Origin: Deltaproteobacteria bacterium
Lineage (GTDB): Bacteria > Desulfobacterota > Binatia > HRBIN30 > JACQVA1
Assembly (NCBI GenBank): GCA_016210005.1
Contig: JACQVA010000152.1
Location: 1 to 39,216, forward strand
Reading direction: 5' to 3'
DNA: 39,216 bases
Both the position numbers and the translations under genes were made by a program. The notes beneath the pieces are model-generated. The model made no database searches. It saw nothing but the letters and a program-made list of their open reading frames with translations, and was not told the DNA's origin. Below are positions 1-8,112 of this stretch, piece after piece. Numbering within the stretch: position 1 is the first letter of the stretch; every line of letters starts with the position of its first letter.

Positions 1-355
1 GCCTCGATGCGCATGCGAATCGCATCGATCGCACCGACCGGAAAAACCAACCCCGCCGCTTCCACCACCGCCGTCACGCATGTACGTCTACCGCAATCCA
101 ACCTCCGTGTCCAGAGGCCACAAGTCGGGCAGGGTCAGGTTTAGCATGGGTCCGAAGATTTCTCCCGTCCCCCCCGTCGGCACGAGCACAGGCGCCGCCG
201 CACAGCGGGCAGCCCACGCCGGCGCGCTGCACTAGCGGCCGGGCGTTTGTGGGTTTACGGCGAAGGGTGTCCGGCTCGGCGCACGAAGCGGCAGCGCCAC
301 CACCGTTGATCTCGGGTCGGCTTTTGGTAGCCTGCGGCCAGCCGAGGAGGCCGTA
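1..355. other. window edge / upstream region of serC, no secure gene
   Basis: No convincing gene is visible here. On the minus strand, positions 77 to 1 read open from a GTG codon (VTAVVEAAGLVF...) to the window edge. They could be the first 25 codons of a gene transcribed leftwards, but there is no ribosome binding site and the piece is too short to identify. The only clear signal is the GAGGAGG at 344-350 that serves serC. Confidence 0.4.
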
Positions 356-1498
356 GTGAAACCCGAACGCAAACCCCGCCGACCACATTTTTCTTCCGGC
401 CCCTGCGCCAAGCGGCCGGGCTGGAGCCTCGAAGCCCTGCGCGGCGCGGTCGTCGGACGCTCGCACCGCGCCAAGATCGGCAAAGAGCGGCTCAAAGCGG
501 TGATCGATCGCAGCAAGGCGATTCTGGGCCTGCCGGCGGATTACCGGCTCGGCATCGTTCCCGGATCCGACACCGGCGCCGTGGAGATGGCGCTGTGGTC
601 TCTGCTCGGAGCCCGTCCCGTCGACGTGCTCGCCTGGGAGAGCTTCGGCCAGGGTTGGTTGACCGACGTGACCAAGCACCTCAAGCTCGACGTCCGCGGC
701 TTCACCGCCGACTATGGTGAACTCCCCGATTTGTCGCAGCCCGACTTCACCCGCGACGTTGTCTTCACCTGGAACGGCACCACCTCGGGCGTGCGTGTCC
801 CCGACGGCGCCTGGATCAAGACCGGCCGTACCGGGCTCACGATTTGTGATGCCACGTCGGCGGCGTTCGCGATGAAGCTGCCGTGGGACAAGCTCGACGT
901 CGTCACCTGGTCCTGGCAGAAAGTGCTCGGCGGTGAAGGCGCGCACGGGATGCTGGCGCTGTCACCGCGGGCGGTGGAGCGGCTGCAAACCTACACGCCG
1001 GCTTGGCCGTTGCCCAAAGTCTTTCGCCTGACGAAGAAGGGCCAGCTTGACGAGGAGGTGTTCGAGGGCTCGACCATCAACACCCCGTCGATGCTTTGCG
1101 TCGAGGACGCCCTCGACGGCCTGGCTTGGGCCGAACGCGAAGGCGGCCTTGACGCTCTGGTCGCTCGCTCGGAGGCGAACTTGGCCACCGTCGCCGCCTG
1201 GGTCGAGCGCACCCCGTGGGTGGAGTTCCTCGCGCGCGCGCCGCGCACGCGCTCGTGCACCTCGATCTGCCTGAAGGTCGTCGATCCGTGGTTTGAGAAG
1301 TTGGACGCCGAGGCGCGCGCGGCGGCGATCAAGAAGCTGGCCGGCATGCTGGAGAAGGAAGGCGTGGCCTACGACATCGCCGGCTACCGCGACGCACCGC
1401 CGGGGCTGCGTATCTGGGGCGGCGCCACGGTCGACAACGATGACATCGTCTGCCTGCTGCCCTGGGTCGACTGGGCGTTCGCCGAGTTGCGCGCCTGA
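356..1498 (+). CDS. serC: phosphoserine aminotransferase (SerC)
   Basis: This is a PLP-dependent class V aminotransferase that converts 3-phosphohydroxypyruvate and glutamate to phosphoserine in cytosolic serine synthesis. The 380-residue protein opens with the SerC-like [13 protein letters not shown] segment and has the substrate and cofactor loops [12 protein letters not shown] (71-82) and [12 protein letters not shown] (138-149). The PLP lysine is K189 in [13 protein letters not shown]. The sequence resembles the longer serC variant found in alphaproteobacteria and methanogens rather than the short E. coli type. The start is GTG at 356, chosen because GAGGAGG lies 5 bases upstream. The gene is convergent with the lipoprotein gene at 1514. 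No serA or serB is in the window. Confidence 0.9.
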   Translation: MKPERKPRRPHFSSGPCAKRPGWSLEALRGAVVGRSHRAKIGKERLKAVIDRSKAILGLPADYRLGIVPGSDTGAVEMALWSLLGARPVDVLAWESFGQGWLTDVTKHLKLDVRGFTADYGELPDLSQPDFTRDVVFTWNGTTSGVRVPDGAWIKTGRTGLTICDATSAAFAMKLPWDKLDVVTWSWQKVLGGEGAHGMLALSPRAVERLQTYTPAWPLPKVFRLTKKGQLDEEVFEGSTINTPSMLCVEDALDGLAWAEREGGLDALVARSEANLATVAAWVERTPWVEFLARAPRTRSCTSICLKVVDPWFEKLDAEARAAAIKKLAGMLEKEGVAYDIAGYRDAPPGLRIWGGATVDNDDIVCLLPWVDWAFAELRA

Positions 1499-1513
1499 GG
1501 TCGGGAGCGGGGA

Positions 1514-2458
1514 TCAGCTGGCGTCTGCCAGCCGATCGAGGAAGGCGAGCGTTGCCGCCGCGGCGTTGTTTGCCGCCAAGTGATAGTAGGCGAAGAACTG
1601 CGCCGGAAACCCCGGCAACCCCAGTGGGTCGCCGGCGCCGTCCGACACCGCCCGAAAGGCGATGAACGGCAAGCCGCGCGCGACTGCCTCGCGGGCAATC
1701 GCGGCGGTCTCCATATCTTCGGCCACCGGCGCCGCAGCGGCCGTCGCCGAGGCCGCGGCCCTCAACGCATGCCAAACCGCCGGCGCCCTGGCAGCGCTTG
1801 CCGTCGTAACGTCACAGCCGAACACATCATCGCCAGCAGCTTGGCAGGGAAACGGTGTGTCGCCGAACGTATCGCTGCTTTGGCCGACACCGCCTATGAC
1901 AACCGCAGGCTCGTGCGGCAAACACACCGGCTCTTCCAAACTTACGGCCGGCACCAGCGTGCAACGCTCGAGCGCAAGCCTTCGAGGCTGCGCGATATCG
2001 CCGGCTAGCGCGAGCCACCCGGGATCGGCGCTGTAAGATGTGCCATCGGCGAGCACCCACGTCGCCGGCACGCTCACATCCGCAATCCGCAGCGAGCTGC
2101 CGGCAACACCCGAGACCACCACTCCGGCAACCTCGAAGCGCTCGAGCAGCGCGCGCGTGGTCACGCCGGCGTTGGTCAAGCCGATGCCCGTAAGACCGAG
2201 CACCACCGGCACGCCCGCCAGTACCCCCACACGGAACACCCGGCCCTCGATCACCACCGTGTCGTCGATGACGGCCTTTGCCAGCAACGGCGACAGCTCA
2301 GCCGGGAACGCGCTCAGTACAGCAAGGAAAGGTGGGGCCGGTTCACCGCTCAGCCTTCCGCCACACGCGCCCGCAACCACGGCAAGCGCGATAGCGATGG
2401 CTCGCGGCCACCAACCTCGCGGGTCAAGTATTGAGGCTCGCCTGTGGTTCTTTCTCAT
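1514..2458 (-). CDS. exported nucleosidase/phosphorylase-superfamily lipoprotein
   Basis: The protein has the nucleoside phosphorylase / MTA-SAH nucleosidase fold: an N-terminal GTGIG-like turn (LGLTGIGLTNAG), VVVSGVAGSSL in the core, and the hallmark AEDMETAAIAREA near the C terminus, whose ME pair binds the ribose in this family. Unusually it starts with a basic n-region, a hydrophobic stretch (AIAIALAVV) and the lipobox AGAC (Cys32), so it should be exported and lipidated. I chose the ATG at 2458 over the longer open frame to 2536, because GGAGAAGG sits just upstream and the signal peptide is then N-terminal. The protein is 314 aa. It may cleave or bind nucleosides in the periplasm, but the substrate cannot be read from the sequence. 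It is divergent from the gene at 2611. Confidence 0.72.
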   Translation of the reverse strand: MRKNHRRASILDPRGWWPRAIAIALAVVAGACGGRLSGEPAPPFLAVLSAFPAELSPLLAKAVIDDTVVIEGRVFRVGVLAGVPVVLGLTGIGLTNAGVTTRALLERFEVAGVVVSGVAGSSLRIADVSVPATWVLADGTSYSADPGWLALAGDIAQPRRLALERCTLVPAVSLEEPVCLPHEPAVVIGGVGQSSDTFGDTPFPCQAAGDDVFGCDVTTASAARAPAVWHALRAAASATAAAAPVAEDMETAAIAREAVARGLPFIAFRAVSDGAGDPLGLPGFPAQFFAYYHLAANNAAAATLAFLDRLADAS

Positions 2459-2610
2459 TCCTTCTCCAGGTACCAACAAGCTCATTCGACGCCTCGCGGC
2501 TATTGCTTGCAGCATACGCCAGGACCGCCTCGCCAACCAACCGCTCCAAGCGCGCCGACGGCGGCACCGCGGGGTTGATCCGCCCTGTCGCTCTGGGGTA
2601 TCCAGCGCGC

Positions 2611-3342
2611 ATGAGCGGGGAGCAGCAGAGCACGGTTTGGCGCTGGGTCGTACTGGCGGGCGCCGTCACGATCGCTGGGCTGGCGGGCATCTGGCGGCTT
2701 ATGCCTGCGTCAAACGAGGCCGTGACAGAGGCTGTGACAACGGCTGAGTCTCAGCGCCCCGGCGTGATCCCGAAAGGGCGCAACCCGGCGGTGATGGCCA
2801 CTCCCAACAGCGCCCACCCTGATCCCGCGCCCCCAGAAGCGGGATCCAAACCTGCGGCCGAGGAGAACGCTTCGGAGTCCGCGGAGGACGAGATTGCCAT
2901 GGCCTGGGCGGCGGTGGATATGGCCGAGGTCCGCCGGGCGATGCCTGAAAACCTTTACTGGAAACTGTCGCTGCCGACGAAGGATCCGAAGGTGCAGGAA
3001 GAGCGCGCGGCCGAGCGCGACCGCTGGAACGTCGAGTACGGTAAGATCCTCTCGGGCACAGGCAGCGAGGAAGAGATCCGCTCCTTCTACGACCACCGCG
3101 CGCGGCTCTCGGGCGACTACATCGAATTCGCGACCTACCTGCTCGATCACTATCGCGAACAGTTGCCCGAGCGGGACGTGAGCATGCTGGAGCTGGCGCG
3201 GCGCATGCACAACGCGCGGCTTGAAGAGATTCCCCGCAAGTACGAGGAGGCGCTGGAGCGTAAGCGCCAACAAGACGCGGCGCGCGAGGCCTGGTTGGCC
3301 GGCGAGGTCGAGTTCGCTGCGCCCGGTCCGGACTCGCAATAG
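2611..3342 (+). CDS. membrane-anchored protein of unknown function
   Basis: I do not recognise this 243-residue protein. It has one N-terminal membrane segment (about residues 10-30, VVLAGAVTIAGLAGIWRL). A Pro/Ala/Glu-rich linker follows, then a charged, mostly helical domain (about 95-235) rich in Arg and Glu with the stretches DRWNVEYGKIL, YIEFATYLLDHYREQLPERD and LEEIPRKYEEALERKRQQ. It is probably a periplasmic domain tethered to the inner membrane. ATG 2611 starts just before the membrane segment; the open frame continues upstream to 2431 but only with low-quality sequence. It is divergent from the lipoprotein gene and convergent with the aldehyde dehydrogenase. Confidence 0.65.
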   Translation: MSGEQQSTVWRWVVLAGAVTIAGLAGIWRLMPASNEAVTEAVTTAESQRPGVIPKGRNPAVMATPNSAHPDPAPPEAGSKPAAEENASESAEDEIAMAWAAVDMAEVRRAMPENLYWKLSLPTKDPKVQEERAAERDRWNVEYGKILSGTGSEEEIRSFYDHRARLSGDYIEFATYLLDHYREQLPERDVSMLELARRMHNARLEEIPRKYEEALERKRQQDAAREAWLAGEVEFAAPGPDSQ

Positions 3343-3390
3343 CTGTCTCGGGCTGCGGGCCGATCTAAGTACGCTGCTTCACTAGTCCGC

Positions 3391-4905
3391 TCACCAGCGA
3401 AACAGCAGTGGCAACAACCGCTCGATGCCGGCGGCACGGCGTGGCGAGTAGGGAAACCACGCCTGCTCACGCGCGCGGCTGCGCCGCTCGGCGAGGATGG
3501 CCTGCGGCACGCAGAACTGGCGCACTCCCGGCGCGCCGCCGCGGCGGGCGCCGACGCCGCTCTGCTTGACACCACCGAACGGCAAGGCCGGCACCCCGCC
3601 GGCGAGCACGCACTCGTTGACGCACACGCTGCCGGTCTCCAGCTGCTTGGCGATGGCGATGCCGCGCTCGGTGTCGCGGGTCCACACGCTGGCGCTCAAG
3701 CCGTACGCGCTTTCGTTGGCCAGCCCAACCGCCGCCGCCGCACTCGGCACCGCCATCACACCGACCACGGGTCCGAAGGTCTCCTCGCGCATGATCGCCA
3801 TGGTGTGGTCGACGCCGTCGAGCACGGTCGGCGCGAAGAAGACCCCCGCGCCGCCACCGGCGATGCGGTGTCCGCCGGTAAGCACCCGGGCGCCGCGCGC
3901 CACCGCATCGCGAATGTGCCGCTCGACGATCTCGACCTGGCGAGCGCTGGTGAAGGGGCCGAAGTCGATGGCGGCGCCGGCACCGTTCGGCCCGGTGCGC
4001 AGCGCGCGCATCTGCTCGACCAGCAGCCGCTTGAAGCTCTCGGCGACCGCGGCTTCGACGTAGATGCGCTCGATCGACATGCAGACCTGGCCGGTCATTA
4101 GGCACGAACCCCAAGCGGCGCCGCGAGCCGCGCGCTCGAGATCGGCGTCGGCGAGCACGATCATGGCGTCCTTGCCGCCGAGCTCGAGCAGCACCGGCGT
4201 TAGCCGCCGGCTGGCGCGCTCCATGACGCGGCGGCCGGTGCCCGGAGAGCCGGTTACACAGACCATGTCGGCGTGATCGACCAGCGCCGCGCCGCTAGCG
4301 CCTTCGCCGATAACGACCTGCAGCACCCCCGGCGGCAGGACGCGGTTGGCCGCCGCCACCGCGTGCTGCACGGCCAGCGGCGTCAGCTCCGAAGGTTTGA
4401 CCACCACGCAGTTGCCGGCGAGCAGCGCCGGAATGGCGTCGCCCAAAGCCAGCGTGAGCGGCGCATTCCAGGGCCCGATCACACCAACCACTCCGACCGG
4501 TTTGTAGTGGATGATCCCCTTCTTGCCGAACAGCGGCCATGCGCTCACCCGCTCGGGCCGCAACCAGCGGGGGGCGCGGCGGGCAAAGTGGCCGATGTCG
4601 AGGCACACGCTCATGAGCTCGCCGACAACGTCAAAGCGAGCCTTGCCGGTCTCGCGCTCGAGCGCGGTGAGAATGTCCCGGCGCGCTGCCACCAGCTCAC
4701 GGCGAGCGCGGCGGAGCAGCCGGGCGCGCTGTCGTACGGGCAGCGCCGCCCAGGCGGGTTGCGCCTGTCGTGCCTGCTGCACGACTCCCGCGACTCGGGC
4801 CTCGTCAGCGATCGGCAGCTCGGCCACGCACTCGCCCGTGCACTTGTCGTACACCTCGAGCACGGCGGCATTGACCTCAGCGGCGAGCGTCGAACCGGCT
4901 TCCAT
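3391..4905 (-). CDS. NAD(P)+-dependent aldehyde dehydrogenase
   Basis: This 504-residue member of the aldehyde dehydrogenase superfamily oxidises an aldehyde to the acid. The oxyanion Asn is N147 (GPWNAPL), the cofactor lysine lies in VVVKPSELTP, the general base is E241 (LELGGKD) and the nucleophile is C275 (GQVCMSIERIYV). EETFGPVVGV and the C-terminal LPFGGVKQSGVGARRG are also in place. A basic C-terminal tail with WFPYSP and LLPLLFR extends past the usual end, as in membrane-associated long-chain aldehyde dehydrogenases. The upstream carotenoid gene ends only 16 bases before this start, so the two are probably co-transcribed, which makes an apocarotenal or other lipid aldehyde a possible substrate (inference). 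Confidence 0.88.
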   Translation of the reverse strand: MEAGSTLAAEVNAAVLEVYDKCTGECVAELPIADEARVAGVVQQARQAQPAWAALPVRQRARLLRRARRELVAARRDILTALERETGKARFDVVGELMSVCLDIGHFARRAPRWLRPERVSAWPLFGKKGIIHYKPVGVVGVIGPWNAPLTLALGDAIPALLAGNCVVVKPSELTPLAVQHAVAAANRVLPPGVLQVVIGEGASGAALVDHADMVCVTGSPGTGRRVMERASRRLTPVLLELGGKDAMIVLADADLERAARGAAWGSCLMTGQVCMSIERIYVEAAVAESFKRLLVEQMRALRTGPNGAGAAIDFGPFTSARQVEIVERHIRDAVARGARVLTGGHRIAGGGAGVFFAPTVLDGVDHTMAIMREETFGPVVGVMAVPSAAAAVGLANESAYGLSASVWTRDTERGIAIAKQLETGSVCVNECVLAGGVPALPFGGVKQSGVGARRGGAPGVRQFCVPQAILAERRSRAREQAWFPYSPRRAAGIERLLPLLFRW

Positions 4906-4921
4906 CGTACTCTCTTTCCGC

Positions 4922-5797
4922 TCAGCGCCAGGCCGAGCCCGAGGCGCCCTTGAGCGGCGCGCACGTCCCCGAGTCAGCGGCCGGGGCGCTGAATCCTCTG
5001 CGAATCATGGCCGTCGTGAACACCGCATACGCGCCAGTGAAGGTCAGAGTTGAGAGCAAGATCGCCATAAGCGGCGTCCCCGCCGGCGTCACGTCCGCCA
5101 CCAGCAGGTAGAGCGTCACGCAGATCATGTAGACGTACGTTCCGGCCTGCCCGCCAACGGACCAGAACGGCTGGAACGGCAGGCTGTAGAGCGGGGCGGG
5201 CGAGCTACCGGCCGCTCGCAGCCGGGCATCGATCAATTGGTTGATGCCGACGATCACCAGCGCCGTAAACAGCCAGCCGCCGTAGTTACTCAACGGCACG
5301 CCGAAGTGAATGCCGGCGGGCTCGTAGTGATACAGGTCGCCGAGATGCCAGTAGCGGCCGAGCAGCGTGATGGGATCGATCACGATATCCATCCAGGTAA
5401 TCAGTACCGCTGCCAGCACCCAAAGGCGCCAGGATGTGCTCAGGCTATCCGGCTCGACCCGCCGCACGGCAGCGCCGGCGCCGCGCAGCGGTGACAGCAG
5501 CGTGCAAGCCGACGAATAGCCGAGGTAGGTGAGTGCGGCGAAGCTCAGCGAGGCGAAGATCGGCACGCCGCCGGCCGCGAGTTCGCCCGCGAAGCTTTCC
5601 TGGTGGTACACGTAGTAGCCAAACGGAAACCCGGTGTGCGTGCTGCTGAATTCCACCAGCCAACCGATGGCGGTGCCGGTCACCAGCCAGAGCAGCATTC
5701 GCCTCACACCGCGCTCGGCGAGCGCGAGAATCGCAAACGCCGCAAGGTTGGCAAGCACAGCCGGTCGGTTGACCAACATCAGATATGCTACCTCCAT
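4922..5797 (-). CDS. CruF-like carotenoid biosynthesis membrane protein (DUF422 family)
   Basis: The 291-residue polytopic membrane protein has about seven hydrophobic segments. It carries family signatures of the CruF / bisanhydrobacterioruberin hydratase group (PF04240): WLVEFSSTHTGFPFGYYVY near residue 47, WMDIVIDPI near 154, and GIHFGVPLSNYGGW near 182. Members of this family hydrate the psi-end of acyclic carotenoids, although many bacterial homologues are known only as carotenoid biosynthesis proteins. The start is ATG 5797, with AGGAGG about ten bases upstream. It is the first gene of a two-gene unit with the aldehyde dehydrogenase. No phytoene synthase or desaturase is in the window, so its pathway step is inferred only from family. 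Confidence 0.8.
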   Translation of the reverse strand: MEVAYLMLVNRPAVLANLAAFAILALAERGVRRMLLWLVTGTAIGWLVEFSSTHTGFPFGYYVYHQESFAGELAAGGVPIFASLSFAALTYLGYSSACTLLSPLRGAGAAVRRVEPDSLSTSWRLWVLAAVLITWMDIVIDPITLLGRYWHLGDLYHYEPAGIHFGVPLSNYGGWLFTALVIVGINQLIDARLRAAGSSPAPLYSLPFQPFWSVGGQAGTYVYMICVTLYLLVADVTPAGTPLMAILLSTLTFTGAYAVFTTAMIRRGFSAPAADSGTCAPLKGASGSAWR

Positions 5798-6163
5798 GAT
5801 CGGCTCGCCTCCTAGCTGGGGCTGTCTATCCCCGCATCAGCACTGCGCCGCCTTCGTCCCCCCAGCGGCCTTCTTCTGCCACAACCGGCCTGCGTTTTGC
5901 CAGGGCGGCGGCGGTTCCCCAATCCGGCTCTCCGCGAAGACAGCAGGAAACAGCCGACAGGCGCCGAAGATAGCGCCAGACACGGCCTCCCGGGAGCGGC
6001 CGTGAGGCGGCGCCTCCCCTTCCAGTAGCGCGCGCATGTCGTGGGTGGCATTGGGAGCATCATCTCGAGCCACTCGGCGACTGCCCACCGCCGCAGCCGT
6101 CGCTACTGGTATAAGGCCGGCTCAAGACGGGCTAGCAACGTCAATGGTCTGCTTTGATTGAAG
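5798..6163. other. 366-base region without a secure gene
   Basis: It lies between the carotenoid gene and tRNA-Ser. It contains the ribosome binding site of the carotenoid gene at its left end. Two overlapping minus-strand open frames of 83 codons lack ribosome binding sites and recognisable motifs. I see no terminator, repeat or RNA here. Confidence 0.4.
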
Positions 6164-6254
6164 CGGAGAGGGAGGGATTCGAACCCTCGGTAGAGGTTTA
6201 AGCCCCTACACACGCTTAGCAGGCGTGCGCCTTCGACCACTCGGCCACCTCTCC
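6164..6254 (-). tRNA. tRNA-Ser (anticodon GCT)
   Basis: On the minus strand a class II tRNA folds from 6254 to 6164. The acceptor arm pairs GGAGAGG (6254-6248) with CCTCTCC (6171-6165). The D-arm contains GTGGCCGAGTGG, the anticodon loop is CTGCTAA with GCT at 6220-6218, there is a long variable arm typical of Ser tRNAs, and the T-arm contains GGTTCGAATCC. It decodes AGC and AGU. The CCA end is not encoded: G then CTT follows the stem. It lies 75 bases downstream of the aminotransferase stop, on the same strand. Confidence 0.96.
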
Positions 6255-6329
6255 AAGCGAAAAGACCTTGATTTCACTACATCCGCCGTCGTCTGATTGC
6301 AACGGCCTGCAAGTAAATTCACACCGCCA

Positions 6330-7466
6330 TCATGGCCATTGGCCGGCATGGTCGAGCGCGCTGAAGAAGCGGGCGATGTCATCCTCATTGTTGTAGAAGT
6401 GCGGCGCCAGGCGTACGCCGCCGCCCCGTGGGCGGCAAAGGATGCCCTGGCGCCGCAGGCTGCTGACGAGCTGACTGGGATCGTCGCCAAGGCGAAAAGT
6501 AAGGATGCCGGAGCGCTCTTGTTCTCGCCACGGGCTTAGGATCTGCGCGCCGCGCGCGCGCAAGCCCTCGGCCAGCAGCGCGCTCAGCTCGAGCACGCGC
6601 GTCTCGATGGCCGCCGCACCGGCGTCGTGCAGAAGATCGAGCGCCGCCCCTAGCGCATGGATGCCTAAGTACGGCGGTGTGCCGGGCTCCAAACGCCCGG
6701 CATCGCTGCGTAGCTCGAAACGGTACGGCAAGTAGTGGTCGGCGTCGGTGACGCTCTTCCAGCCGAGTAACGTGGGCTGCACCTGCTCGATCACCCGCGG
6801 CGAGACGTACAAGCAGCCGCAACCCTCCGGTGCCAGCAACCACTTGTGGCCGCCGGCCGCCAGGCAATCGATCAGCGCCTGCGTGACATCAATCGGCAAC
6901 GCCCCAACTGCCTGAATGGCGTCGACGCAAAACAGGAATCCGCGCTCGCGGCAAAAGGCGCCGAGGGCGCGCAGGTCGCAGCGAAATCCCGTCTGCCAGT
7001 CCACCGCGCTGACTGCCAGCAGGCGGGTACGGGCATCGCTGGCAGCACGGACTTCATCAACGCCGAAGCGGCCATTGCGTGGCGTGACCATGCGCGTATC
7101 CACGCCGAAGCGGCGCAGCCCCCACCAGGGGTAAACGTTCGACGGGTAGTCGCCATCGATGGCGATGATGTTGTCACCCGCCCGCCAACTGAGACCGCCG
7201 GCGACCAGCGACAAGCCTTCCGAGGTGTTGGTGATGAACGCGATGTCGGACGCCTGCGCCCCGATCAAACGGGCGAAAGCCGCACGCACCGCCTGGGCGC
7301 GTTGCTCCCAGGCCTGGTGCACACGACCGTCGACGGCAGTGGCCTGCTCGATGAAGCCGGTCACCGCACGAGCAACCCGCAGAGAAACCGACGACACGCC
7401 GGCATGGTTGAAATTGATCAGTTGCTCACACGAGGGGAACTCTGCCCGCCACCGCGCGTATTCCAT
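6330..7466 (-). CDS. class V aminotransferase (isopenicillin-N-epimerase / cysteine desulfurase-like)
   Basis: This 378-residue fold-type I PLP enzyme carries FNHAGVSS at the N terminus, TNTSEGLSLVA around 80-90, SAVDWQTGFRCDL (about 153-165), VDAIQAVGALPID (about 181-193) and the Schiff-base lysine K208 in AGGHKWLLAPEGCG. The layout matches the isopenicillin-N-epimerase/SufS-like branch of class V aminotransferases. There is no obvious cysteine-desulfurase active-site loop Cys in its usual late position, so sulfur transfer is not established and the substrate is unknown. It is divergent from the gene at 7501 with a 34-base gap, so the two promoters must overlap or lie within the coding ends. 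Confidence 0.82.
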   Translation of the reverse strand: MEYARWRAEFPSCEQLINFNHAGVSSVSLRVARAVTGFIEQATAVDGRVHQAWEQRAQAVRAAFARLIGAQASDIAFITNTSEGLSLVAGGLSWRAGDNIIAIDGDYPSNVYPWWGLRRFGVDTRMVTPRNGRFGVDEVRAASDARTRLLAVSAVDWQTGFRCDLRALGAFCRERGFLFCVDAIQAVGALPIDVTQALIDCLAAGGHKWLLAPEGCGCLYVSPRVIEQVQPTLLGWKSVTDADHYLPYRFELRSDAGRLEPGTPPYLGIHALGAALDLLHDAGAAAIETRVLELSALLAEGLRARGAQILSPWREQERSGILTFRLGDDPSQLVSSLRRQGILCRPRGGGVRLAPHFYNNEDDIARFFSALDHAGQWP

Positions 7467-7500
7467 TGCCCACCTCCGCTGCGCTCTTTATACTCGACCC

Positions 7501-8049
7501 ATGGACCGGTTGCAGCGTTTCTTCGCAACGATTGTTCAGCGGGCGTTTTGGGAGCTCGGCCTGGCTGAGCCACCCGTGGTCGAACACGTCAGCCAGGTGC
7601 TGGCCGCTTTTGCCAGCGCCGACAACCTCTATCGGCTGCGTTCGCTCGAGGGCAAACGGGTCGAGAGCCTGGTACAAATGATGATCGAGCTGCCCGGCGC
7701 CGGCGAGCGTAAGCGGCTGGAGCGCGAGCGCGACCTGCGCCGTTACATCGGGGACTATGCCCTGTTCATGAGCGGGATCTTTCGCAGCCACGCCGAGCGC
7801 GGCGGCTTCCTGGGCTACTACATCCAGACCGGCCGAGATTCGTACTGGAGCGTGTCTGAACTCGATGTGGCGCTCTATCGCTCGGGCTTCCTGCTCTTCC
7901 AAGATCTGTCGCGCAATTTCGAGTTCTACTCCGGGGCGCTGGACTACCTGCGCAAAGCGTATTTTGTACCGAGCCCAGGCACCGATCCGTTCGCTGACTT
8001 TCTCAAACACGTGGACGGTTGGGTGCGCCGGGGCATTTCTGCCAACTAA
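7501..8049 (+). CDS. conserved-looking protein of unknown function
   Basis: I do not recognise this 182-residue soluble protein. It begins MDRLQRFFATIVQRAFWELG and contains a charged central helix (GERKRLERERDLRRYIGDY). The C-terminal half is rich in aromatic residues (FRSHAERGGFLGYYIQTGRDSYWSV, cut here only by motif limits, near residues 98-120; then FLLFQDLSRNFEFYSGALDYL). No signal peptide, membrane segment or metal motif is visible. It starts at ATG 7501 and is first in a plus-strand run with the TPR protein (63-base gap), the small membrane protein and rluA. Codon usage looks like that of its neighbours, which supports a real gene. Confidence 0.7.
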   Translation: MDRLQRFFATIVQRAFWELGLAEPPVVEHVSQVLAAFASADNLYRLRSLEGKRVESLVQMMIELPGAGERKRLERERDLRRYIGDYALFMSGIFRSHAERGGFLGYYIQTGRDSYWSVSELDVALYRSGFLLFQDLSRNFEFYSGALDYLRKAYFVPSPGTDPFADFLKHVDGWVRRGISAN

Positions 8050-8112
8050 ACGAGTCGCGTGGAGTGCTTTACTATCTCCCCGTGGTCGTGCCACAAGCGC
8101 TGGTAAGTCACC

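Noticed and set aside
1-77. Possible start of a leftward gene at GTG 77
   Set aside because: Only 25 codons are visible, with no ribosome binding site; it cannot be told from chance.
74-946. A 290-codon minus-strand frame
   Set aside because: It lies opposite serC, its product has no domain and is rich in Gly/Arg/His as expected of an antisense shadow.
5812-6088. Two overlapping 83-codon minus-strand frames
   Set aside because: No ribosome binding site, low-quality Arg/Pro/Gly-rich products and no motif.
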